A stretch of DNA of 64,000 nt from Anas platyrhynchos. Its lineage: Eukaryota; Chordata; Aves; Anseriformes; Anatidae. The position numbers and the translations under genes were made by a program. Positions 26,901-39,600 of this stretch are shown here, piece after piece. The notes under the pieces are model-generated. The model did not search any database, was not told the DNA's origin, and saw only the letters and a list, made by a program, of their open reading frames with translations. The stretch covers positions 50,151,501 through 50,215,500 of the forward strand of contig NC_092588.1 of the NCBI RefSeq assembly GCF_047663525.1. Reading direction: 5' to 3'. The stretch's first letter is position 1, and each line of letters opens with the position of its first letter.

Positions 26901-29900
26901 AACTATCTTTTTTTAATCTTAGATTTGTACAACTGAAGGCCATGGACTTTTGGATCTGCAACGAGGGTTTCCAGAAGCTGGATGGTAATTTAACCATTAA
27001 AATCCTCAAGGTACACTGACTTAACTGTGATGTACCTATATCGATGTAACGGTGATGTACATCGACAAGAGATCATTGCTTTTTAAACCTGTGATTCCAA
27101 TCTAACAACTCCCGGGAGGCAGAGCTGTTTTAAAGGGGACTGGGAGTTTATAAATCTGTTTAGCAGCACTGAGTCGAGACACCAACTCCAGCATCTTTCT
27201 AGAAGAAAAGCCGTGGAAGTGCCAGATAATTCCCACTGGTTTGAAAGGCACAGTGACGACCCACGCCAAGATCTCTCCTGTCTTTTTGACTTACGGCAGC
27301 CTTAGAAAGGAAGGACAGCCACCTGCCTCATCACATCGGAGAAACTCTAGAGCTCCAAAAAACACAAATGCACTGCATCTCTCTTCCAGCAATCCTCCTG
27401 TGCAGCCACCACGAGATTAATGCCGGGGTTGCCTCTGGCAACCACGTATCTTGGACTAGAGCAGCTAGCAAGCAGGAGGAAGTGACACAGATTCTGCAGA
27501 GCCAGCTCCCACTGCTGAAATGCGGTCCCAAATTGTCTGGCTTGCCACATCCCAGCCTCTTACACTGCAGTAAAGCCAAACCACGATGTTACAGGACAGG
27601 TATGGTCTGCACAAAGATCTTTTGGGATGAACATTGTCATGTTTTCTCTTCAAATTCAGGTCTCCGGGTTCTGAGCACCAAGGCACCCTACTCCTGCCCA
27701 GAAAGGTCGAATATCAAGGGAAAAGGGTGACATGAATGTGCCTTGCTAGAGTGGGAAAAATGAGCTGAGAGGAGTCTCCTCAGTCCGTGGTACCCACGGG
27801 GGAGATCTGAGATTACAGCCAGTAATCTGCTCGTTAACAGTACAGCACAAATGAACTGGAAGAATTTCTGGGAGGGGACAGGCTTGGTTCTTAGATGAGC
27901 CTTTCAAAATTAGAACAGCTAGCAGAACGTATACAGAGACCCTGTTACACAGCATCTCCCCTGCCTAAAATTAGGTAACAATTTATCATTGTATAAAATT
28001 ACAGCAGCTTGTACAAAAATAAGCATGCTTATTTAAAAAAAAAAACACTGAAGAGCAGTTTCCATGAAACAGCTTATATGTAAGTATGTTATTCTCTTTA
28101 AGACACTGAACTGTAACTGTTATAGAAAGCTAAATACCTAAGCTGACTGCCAAAGGCACTCCATTTCATGCAGAGAACTGAAGATTATTTAAGCTGTAAA
28201 CTGGCACATTAAAGTATTCAGCCATATCCAAAAAAAAAAAAATACAAGTATACATAAGGAAGCACACAAACAAGCAAAAAGACTACTAACTTCTAAAAAA
28301 GCATGAGCTGCAGCATTAACTTCAAGAATTATTTGTCCAAGCTCTAAATGCAATGCTGTCTTTTCCTCACCTTCCCAATTCTGGGAGCAATCTATACAGA
28401 AGGCTTCAAGGTACCTTCCCCGAAACGTACTCAGGCAGGGTAGTTTTTGTCCGGCGCACGAGAGTCAAGTTGGGCAGTCTGGTCTCCTCCACCAGACCAG
28501 CCACTTCATCCTAGCAGCTTACCACGTTGGTCGAGCGTGACTTCCCCTTAGTGAACCCATGCTGACTACTCCTGATGACTTAACTTTCTTGCCCTTCACA
28601 TGCCTGGAAATGCTTTCCAGGGTGAGCTGTTCCATCACCTTCCCAGGAATCCAGGCGTAGCTGACCAGCCTGTAGTGCCCTGGGAACTCCTTCTTGCCCT
28701 TCTGGAAGATGGCAGTGAAATTTGCTTTCCTCCAGCCTCCTGGCACTTCTCCTGACCAGCAGGTTGATGAAAAATTACAAGAGTGGCCCCACAATGACAT
28801 CTGCCAGCTCCCTCAGCACCCCTGGGTGCATCCCATCAGTTTGCCTAAGTATTTCCTGACCTGATCTTCTTCCACCACAGGTAGGTCTTCCTTGCTCCAG
28901 ATTTTCTCCCTGGTCTCTGGGATTCCTGAAGGGTGACTTCTGGTAATGAAGACTGAGGCAAAGAAGGTGTTAAGTACACAGCCTCTTACATGTCCTGTGT
29001 AACCAGGTCCCACATCTCCTTCAGCAGTAGGCACACATTTCCCTTTGTCACCGATGTATTTACAGAAGCCCTTCTTGTCATCCTTGACGTTCCTGGCCAG
29101 ACTCAATTCCACTTGGGCTTAAGCCTTCTTAACCTAATGCCTGCATGTTAGGACAACCACTCTGTGCTCCTTCCAGGTCACCCAGCCTTTGCTTCTACCC
29201 TCTGTAAGCTCCCTTTTTGCATGTGAGTTTGGCCAGGAACACCTCGTTCATCCACACAGGTCCCTGTGCATTTTACCTGACTGCCTATCTGTCGGGATGG
29301 ACTGCCCTTGAGCTAGGAGATGCTCTGGGAATACTAAGGAGCTCACAAACGATCAGTGAATATCTGCATCTGGGACAAGCATCATAAACAGAAGTATTTC
29401 CAGAGACTCGCTGTCCTTTTAAAAAGGAGTTACACCAGAACAACAAAAAAAATCTCTGTTATAAGAACGGGCTGGACAGATGCTCAGTGATGTCCAACCC
29501 ACAACGCACTGACACTGTGTGCAATGCACCAGGAGACATCAAGGGCTGTATGTATTAAGGTGTTTCTCTTTTGGTTTTAAATCGATTGAAATAGCCTTTG
29601 TGCTGTGTCTACCGTCTTCAAATATATGAATACTGATTGCAGTAACTTAAAAATAAGAGTTATTTCACAAAGGACTTGGAGATGGCAGCTCATTCTGCTT
29701 TGCTTACAGTCTGATACTCCAGCTTTCTTTCCCTGTACAAAGAACACTCCTGCCCTCTTCACCTCCAGATTTTTCCTCTTAAGTTTATCCAATTATTTTA
29801 GAAGCCCCTAGAAACATTTCTATTTCAGGTTCTACTACAGAAGCATATTTATTTTAAAAGATATAATGAGAAGGAAAAGAAAAAAGGTGAAATGCCAAAA

Positions 29901-30585
29901 TTAAGCTGAAAATTGCGTATTACTGGCAAACAAAAAACAATAGTGAAAAAAATGAAGGCAAGATGTCTAAAAATGAAAGACCAGCATCCAGTAGCGATTT
30001 GAACTACCTGACTGTCAGACAAGCACACTTAAAATATAAACAAAGCATTTGATTGCTTCAAATGGGATTTCATAGTTCTGAAAAAAAGCGTATGTGAAAG
30101 AGCTGGCACAAAAAAATACGAGCAAGAAAATATTGTTTCTTTCCATAAACGACTTCTAAGCAATTAATATTCAAATCTTTGTGAAAACCATCTAAAAAGA
30201 ATCCATAACAGTTATTTTCAAGGAACATCATTCCTTTTTCTCTTGAAATACCAAAACCACGATCATTCAAATATCCTATAAACTCAGCTGGAAGAAAAAT
30301 TCCTACTCTAACAAATCACCGGTGTTAAATTTATTCATGGTCTACAAAGCGTAATAGCTTAGGTTTCATGAATTAATACTTCAGCATTATAACTCTGAAC
30401 GATGAGGAATAATCAGTGGATGAAGTTGCAAGATTACTAGTATCTACAAATAGTCACTGCTCTCAGGTACGTATCCATATATCAGAGCAAAAATACAGGC
30501 TCTCTCTCTTCTTATGCTACCCTGGCACTTGAGAAATAACTCTTAATTTTATCACCAATCTGCACATAAATACCACGGTCCAAAC

Positions 30586-30619
<34 letters not shown>

Positions 30620-33600
30620 AAGAAAGCTGACAGGCCTCAACATCCACAGCCCCCCAGCAGGCTGATTCCAGGCTAGCACTGTTCATCATGGAGTAACAAC
30701 AGATATTATCTGTGTTCCTCACACCAGCACACTGATGGTAGAGATCTGTCAAAGATTTTTTCTTCAGAAAAAAAATGCTCAGACAATGCCCATTTTTAAT
30801 CCTAAAAGAGCTTGTATTCCTCTGTCAAAGCGGCGAGGAGAGCATATATATAAGGCTATACAGCTTACTAGAGGTGCTTGAACCCATGCTGACATGCATG
30901 CTCTCACCAGGGGCTGTTGGAAGGGAAATGGGAATTGAGATCTGTTGCCTGCCTTTCTGACAGAGAAAAGACAGGAACACAATACAGCAGCATTTCAAAC
31001 CAGACAAAACAAACATTCTTTCTCCTTGTATTTTCTTCCGGGATCAGAATTTCACATTCACCCCAGATTGTTCCTGATATGCTGTTAGTGGCCAAAAAAA
31101 AAAAAAAACATGGTAAAAACACAATGAGCATCCATCTCAAGGGTAAAGTGCAGCCATAGATGACTATCATGAATTCTGGTAAACAGAACATTATCTGCTT
31201 TACAGAATGGCAAGAATACAGGCTAAAAGGAGATGGTCCTGCACTTAAAGGTAAATATGGACAAAGGTTTCCTTAGACTCAACAGCACTACCAATAACAC
31301 GACGTAACACAGAATAACTTCATCCAAAGACATTAATGCCCGTGGTTTAGTTTAAGCTTTAAAACCTAGCAGATCTAGGTTTTAAGTCTGTTTATGTCTG
31401 TTCTTGATATTTTCCCTACTGAAAGAGTCCCATTATCGAATAAATGCCATGTTACCGGTGTCAAAGGCAAGCTTGCTACTTCAACTTAACCTCCAGGTTA
31501 TTGTGAATTCCCGACTTGCAATTTAGCTCCATTTGGTTGGTTGTACTGTTGTTCTTACACAAGACATGCTAAGCATACTAAAACTGGTAGCTCATAACTC
31601 TACTAGGATAAAGTCTTAAGAATCTAGCAATAAAGCATTATTCACCCCAAAGTGTTCTGTTGAAAAAAAAAAAAAGCAGTAGAAATATTTTACTACTGAT
31701 AAATATGAACACTTAAAAGAGCAAATGATGCTTAAAGTCCTGAAACAACTAGTAATATGTGCAAGCAATTTAGTTCAGTAAGGGCTGCGTCATAACCCCT
31801 TCCTGCTGGAGCAACTCTTTACTTGGATGAGGCAAGATAACTAATGAATTTGATAATTACAGAGGCTCTTAGATTTCAAAGAACAGTAGCCCATTTGAAC
31901 AATAGAGCTGGATACACAAGTAACTGTCCCCTTTCTTCCTTTGAACTTTCTTTGTATTTTAACCTGCTTAAAGAAGCTTTCAGGGATGCTGAAACAGCCA
32001 GATCTGCTGCTTAAAATTTCCAAGCATACAGCAGCTCAACTACCCAACCTCCAATTGGATACACCTGTCTGATCTGAATCACAATATTCAAGACACACTT
32101 CAAACCATCCAGCGGTAATCAGAATGTGTAATTATCTCAGCTGACAGCTGCAATGGCACGCAGTATGCTGCAGCAAGGCTGATTTCCTTGCAGGCTTGAC
32201 CAAAAGCTGTGTGCTCAAAGAACTGGACATCAGAAGCCGGACTCAAACATGCTTCAGAACACCAAAACCCTCCTGCTTTTCACCAGTTTCCCTGAAGGTA
32301 GTATCCAAACAGCACAACGGAGTAATTTTGATAAATAAATGTAGCACAAATAGCATCCAGCCTCACAGAAGAGGCACACCCAGCTAAACGGGCTCACGTA
32401 TCAGGCATTAAAATGCTCAGCGTGCAGATGCAGCTAGTGCTGGGCCACCTCCCAAAGGCGTGAGCAGCCCACTCCAATCTCAGGGTGACCTCTCCTTCTT
32501 CAGAAGCAGAGCCCAGGCCTCCAACGTCTCACCTCTCTGGAAGCCAAGTTCACCAGACCCCACCGTTACTCAGGAAACAAACATCTGCTTTCAGCTGGAC
32601 GTGGTGACAACCCCCTTGCTCTGACGAGATCCCACACCCCATTCCCTCCCTTATCTTCCCATCACAGCATCATGCTGAGAGACACAGCCCCACTGCAGGA
32701 CCGGGCAGCTCACTTCCACAGCAGCAGCAAGAGCCTCAACATGGAAGTGAAACGACATCTTGCACGTGTCCAAAACAAAACCCTAACAACTTTTAGTTTT
32801 GCTCTATTAGACTTAGCGGCCTTATTAAATTAACATCACACTCCCGCGCATTCTAATTCCTAAGTTTACTTCACATATGGAGCACTAACTCCTATGTGTA
32901 TGACTTATTTTTATGAACATCCCTTCTTACAAATAAAAAAACCTTTGAATGCTATCCAGCCCTGCACATCTCTGTTGAGCTTTTCTAATGCCTTGAAATG
33001 TACGACAACATATCAGCTTCTAGGTGAAGCGTGCCACAAAGTACCACCACAGTCCTACCAAGTTATTAGGAACACTGTAACCTCATGACCAAGTAGAAGC
33101 TTTCTAAAGCCCAGGAGAAACAAATCGTTTTGTAAGATGGTATCTGATGAAGTGAAAACGAGTTGAGGGGTATTTCTGCCCGCAATTCCTTTTAGAAAGT
33201 TGGTTCCGATTGCTATGATTCAGGTTTGAAATTCAAGTGGTTTCTACTGACCTAAACACACTCATAGCCACTCGATGCCAACTCGGTTTTGTACCAGTCC
33301 TACCCTTCCACCTGCACAGCTTCTCTTTTCCCCGCTGCCTACCTCTTGATGTATTTATGACAGCGATCAGATCCCTTGCAGTCTTCACCTTGCTGAGACA
33401 AACCGTGCTACTCTGCTTCGTCTGTCAGTAACTCTGCCTTTGCACCATTCCCACTTGGGTGTGCTCTCTCCAACAGGCTGCTGCCAGGGATGTACTCAGA
33501 TAAAGCCTCATCAACGCCATGCACCACGACATTACAGCTTCCCTCATAACTGTACTACAGCCTCATATTTGCCCTTTTTCATGCCTCGTCACACTCACAC

Positions 33601-36600
33601 AAGCCTGTGACTAAGTACTGGTCTCTAGTCTTACTCGCTCATCACTCCCAACAGGAACAGTCAAGCAGCAGGTCTATCCCTAGCACACACCAAACACACA
33701 CTTTTTTACCATTCCTCACATCTCCTACTTTGCATCCCCAGGGAGCTCCACCAGCACAACCCCACACATACCAAGGCCTTTAAAGAAGTCACTGAGCCAA
33801 GTTCAAACACGACACTGGGCCACCCTTTGGAAATGGCTTTATTAAGCCTCCAGTAGGCCGACAGCTGTGCTGCAGTTCATTTTACAGCTTGCTCCTTCTC
33901 CATCTTAAGCTTACCTGCAACTTAATTATGTACTCCGCAGACACCGCTGTACCAAATAACCTAATGCCATCCAGAAAACCCAAGTGTTTGGGCAGCAGGG
34001 GCACACAGAAGAGCTGAAAGGAGAGGCACAGAGCAGGAAGCGGCTCTCAGACCAGACTGGCACACGCTACCCAGGACACCGACGCTGCGTTTTATTCCAT
34101 GTTCCATTTACCCCCATGTCTTCAATTATTCTTTCCTCCGAGGCTTTGCATACAATTTAGGTCAGATCTAGTCAAGCACTGAAGTGTCAAATTGAACGTT
34201 ACAACAAGCCAGAGCACACCCTGAGAAACGGGAGGGAAAAAGCTGATGTGACTATCTTTTAAAAATTCAGAAAACTATTTCTCTTTTCCTTTTCTTCCTT
34301 CCTCATATTATTTCATAAGCAAACACCTGAAGTCCTATACCAGGGTAACCTTTAGCAAAGTATCTGAGCTATCGGGTCCACACCTACGTTACCCAATAAT
34401 TTACAATGCAACGAAATAACTTTATTATTCAACAACACGCTGAAAGGAAAGAGAAGCTGAAGAGGTCAAGATGATTATGCATCAGATAAAGTCTCACCAC
34501 AGTAAGGAAAATAAAGTTACTGAAGTTCCAACTGGCGTTTCTGTTTTCAACAATACCACATCAGAAATTACCTTATTACAGCAATTTTGCTGATTTATTT
34601 TTTTTAAGCAATTAGCTGATATATATTTACTTGTCAAATTGCAAGGCTTTTACTGTCAGATGAGCCAACTTCCACACTGGGAAATGTAACACTTATCTAA
34701 TTATTCAGTGATTTATTTCTTTTTTCCACTCCACACATAGTAAATTCTCCCCAGCAGTCTTTTCCAACTCAAATTTACGGCTTGTAAGCCGAGTGCGTAA
34801 TAACCCTTTAATGACTGATGTTTGCAAAGGTCCGGTTAACAAACCTCTCCCAAAGACACAAGGTGAGGAAGAACAGCACACTCACAAACCGCACCGAGAC
34901 AAAGCAGGAACAATTTACACCACCAGAGAGAACAGCCAGTGCACTAAATATTCGGCCCTATTAACTGATGCATAAAACAACTCCTCCTGTTCACAGCAAG
35001 GTTCTGCTTCTCGACTTGGCCTTAAGCAACGGTACAACATTTGCATGCGATGCATTATTTTTATATTATGATGTATTGTAGTGTTCTAGAACACTGGCTT
35101 CAGCTGTCAACAAGCAGAGGGAGTAGGCACTTCATCCTGATTACAACATAAAGGGGAAGCTTTCATACTGATGAGAAGCACAAGGTGGGGAGTGCTTTGG
35201 GGAGTGCTTCTCAGTTTACTGAAGGTGCAACGCTAGGTCTTATGAACTGAAGGGAAAAGGATGAAACATCCAAATCTGTACTGCTGTCATCTTCTTTCAT
35301 CACAGAAAAAAAAATCCATTATTGAATTTTATCTAGCACCTACAATGCACCTGACCTCACAGCCCAGCACAGACCCTGTTCATCAGTCAGTTTTAAACGT
35401 GGCCTGACACTGTGGTAGAGACCTAAGTACTAACACATTGCCAGCTCATGAGCAATAAATTGTGTAATACAGAAAAAAGTTTTCTTTGTTTCCCTCAACA
35501 CATTCCCACTAAGCATTTTGTGTCATATGTTTCATTAATACTTATCATAAAATAAAGAGGCAAAGACCACTTGTTGAATGCTAAATCATTCTATGGGATA
35601 TTCCATCTTTGTCACCATATGATATTCATCCAGAAAAAAATGTATTAAATTAAATGGAATCATCTCAAAGCATCAGAAAGTCACAGCTGTGCTAGTGCTC
35701 AGTTACAGCCACTTCGTCCCCTCTGCAGGTTCCCTGTTCAGTTCCAAAAACGTTCTAGAATGAAGATCCCACAAAACTGACATCCCAATCACCTTTGGGT
35801 TTTGTTTCTTAACCTATCCTAGAAAGCTGGGACATCACGAATTCACTGTTACTGTGAATAAGGTGAGTTTGTGTGTTCTTGGTCTGGTCAAGACCCACAC
35901 AAGTAAGATCACATTTGAGAAGTCCAAACCCAGCCTACACTAAAGGTGTCCTGGGCCAATTCTGGCAACAGATCTTGAGGGCCGGGGATAGATTTAACAT
36001 TGAGCTATTTTTACCTTTAAATTCCACCTTCTCGATTTGCAGCAACACACACCCCATGGCTTTCACTGTTACCAAAAGCAGTGTAATGATTATAAAATAA
36101 TCCACAGCAATATTTTCGTATGATTTAAAAGGTCACAGAAATCCGTACATCAGAATGAGCTGTCTAAGTAAGGTGCTGCCTGCCTTACCTGGATAGAGCT
36201 GTTTGAACCTATACCAGCTGAAAGATGATTTTAATGTACTAACAGTCCTAAGGCATGAATCAGATTAATAATCAGAAGTGAAATATCATGTTCTACCTCG
36301 TCCAGTGACTCAAACCACAGAAGTGAACTTTTATTGTACACTAACATTCACAAAATTTGATCTCAGGCTGCTTACTTGCTGACTTACTCCTAACCTCAAT
36401 AAATTAAAACAGAAATGGAAAAGCGTGCCTCTATTTTGAGACCTTTACAAAGGCAGCAAAACAATTTCATACACTTGTAAGCAAGAACTTCAATAAAGGC
36501 TATCAAGTTAGAATATCCATACCTTTTTGTAACATCTGATATGATTGCTAGTCAGGCACCTCTGAAGCACATGAGATGCAAACTCTAAATGCTGTCTGCT

Positions 36601-39600
36601 GATCCTCCAAGGCTCATCAAATCAACTAGTGTTGATTTTCAATTAGATGTTGCAAAAGCACATCTTATGACTGATGTAAAGATTTGGAGAATGTTTTTCG
36701 AAAAAGGACCACCATCCAAGACCAACTTAAATACAAGTTACTCACAGATGCAAAATTGACTTCTTTGATTTAAAGAAGACCAACTGAGTTTCCATAACAA
36801 TGCTAGAAAGCTTTGAATTGAAAATTTCAAGCGCTGCTACTTCACTACACAACTGTAAAGTACCTTTTTTAAAAAGGCATTTACTCACAAGGAACCAATT
36901 CCAAACTACCATAATCTCCACTAAACTAAGGCTACAGACGATTATGTGCACAAGTCAGGAGAACAGACCCCAACAAGAGGCAGAAGATGTGCCACCTTCC
37001 AAACTAGCTGCTTTTAATTGTCTCATGTTTCAACTCTTCCTGTCTGGTCCCAGACAAATCCAAATAGCTCCAGATTTGGAAAGCTAAACAAAATACATCA
37101 GATTAGGAAATACAGAAGGAAAAAAACCTCCAGGATTAATGTGGCTGAAGACCACCAGACAAGAACCACAAGTCAAATTCTCAGTGCTCTCTGAGTCTCT
37201 GAAAGCATTATCATGTAGCTTATCTACTGCCTCTTAGTCTCATACCTTTTAAGAACAGTTTTTCCCTTGCTACATTTGTACGACACTCTGAAACTTCCTT
37301 GTTTTGTGACTCTCCTTTGGTATTCCTGATGGTTCCACAACCATGAGAAACCCCAAGTATCATAAAGGCAGAAGAAATCAGTCATCACTCCAAAATGCTA
37401 TCGATGGCTGAAACATCTAGGAATGCAAGGTACTAGAAAAACAGGATCCTAATCTGCCAGTCACCAAGGGGAAATACACAATGCGTTAACCACCATGGGA
37501 TACACTTTTTCAGACTCCCTCCTAATTGCATGGAATAAAATTCAGCAGAGAGGCATTACAGCCCTTATTTTTGCTGTTTGAGTCAAGTAGTTTAAAAAAT
37601 AATAATAACCAACCAAGAAGAGTTTCATCAGACACTGATGAATTCTAAACCTTGACAAGAGCTCCTTACAGTAAGTCCTACCGTCTTTTTAATTTAAGTC
37701 ACTGTTTGCATAAACGCATACTACCACATTTTGCTGATACCCTAAAGGTCAGCAAATTCATTACGAGCCACACTGTGAGGCAAGAAAACCCGCAGAACTA
37801 TTTGTTCTGTTCAGATGTTTAGACTTAAACTGGATCTCTGTTACACATACATCAACAGTAGGACAATAATAATAATGGGTAATAATAATTCTCCCAGTAA
37901 GATAACTTTGAATTACCAGCTACATTGAAAAAAAAACACACACTTTTTTTTTTAACCAAGGTCATATGATTTTCCTACACTTACGATTAAGTTACAGTTA
38001 TTGAGTCATACACCCTCTTAGTAACCAATTATTTTTAAAAGATAACACTCGGAATTCCCTTCTGCCACTACTGCACTCCTCGATGCAACACCACTTCAGA
38101 ACTGAATTACTGCTTGTGGCCTACAGACCTTTTTGTACACCTCAGAACAACAAGCAGCTGGAAAATATTGACTGAGAAAGCACTCGATGCTCTTTTAATA
38201 GGCATCTCTTTCTATAAGGTATTGAGGTAATGATATACTAAGAGTGTTTTCCATGGTATATTAAGACTGCAGTCTCATTATGCTTCAGATTTTGGTTTTG
38301 CTTCGTCTGCTCTACAGAAATTGTCCTAATTATATGCATTAGCCTGAAAGCAAAGTTTATGCTTAAAGAATAGGCATTTTGCGCTCTAAATACCTGAACA
38401 CACAGCACAATCAGGATTACTGATCGACAACGGCTTCCTATTGACAATTTGTAAATCTAGTATTTACTCTGTGTTCCCTGTAACCAGCAGTTCCGTATCA
38501 CATAAATACAGCCTGCTTCCAGCTTGAAGACAACTCAATGTTTGCAAGCTCCAAATTAGACGCAGTAGCTAAAAAAAAAAAGGCATTTTCCTCCGACCTG
38601 TTCTCTCAAGAATAATGCAGTACATTGAAATTTGAGTGCAGACCTGGCAGCATTTTAACAACACGAGTGAAAAAAAAATAAATAAATAACTTCCCGCTAC
38701 GGTGTTGGCTGTATCGATGAATGTGCAATTTATAAATTGAACCTATCAATAAATTAAGGTGTGCGATCCAACAGAATTCGGGTTTTAATGGATTTGATGG
38801 ACTGATAAAACAGGTACAGCTTGTTAAAAATCCCTTTGATGCACCAGGCTCCAGTTTTATTTCTATAAGCCAGGCCAGCCAAAGGTATTTTGGGGAAATA
38901 CAGCGTTCGGATTAAACGTAGACATAACCTTCTTCTTGCCCACTTAAAGATTTTTGCATCATAAACTCTGCTCGGAGGGGGGGGGGGGCGGGATGATGAA
39001 AAACGAGCCTACACGAAAACAGAGCGTGAAACAGAGACGGGGGATTATGCAAGTAGGCGCGCTGACACCGAGCGCAGGATCTCAAGCCCTGGTCACACTG
39101 ACAGGTTTGAGGAGGGGGGGGGGGGGGGGAATAAAAAATAAATAAAAACCGAACATCACCGGTTGTAACACTGGAGCATTCGCTGAGTATAACAAATAAA
39201 CTGAGGGGATAGTGTTTATAATGGGGGGGGGGGGGGGTACATGACACCACAAACTTGCAGCAGGCAGGCACCCCTTCCCTTCCCCTTTCCCTTCCCTTCC
39301 CCTTCCCCTCCCCTCCCTCCCGCAGCGCCCAGGCCCGGCAGAGGGCAGGCGGGGCCCTGTCCCCGCGGCGCCACGCCGCAAGATGGCCCCGGCGCGGCCG
39401 CGGGCTGCCCCCCGCCGGGACACCCCCACGGCGGGGCCGCGCCGCGCCGGGCTCGCAAGATGGCGGCGGCCGGGCCCGTTGGACGCCTCAGCGGCGCCCC
39501 CCGGCCCTCCCCCCCCCCCCCCCCCCCCCTCCCCTTCCCCTTCCCCTCCCCGCGTCCCGGGGGCTCCCGGCGGAGCGGAGCGGGACGCCCGGAGAGCTGG

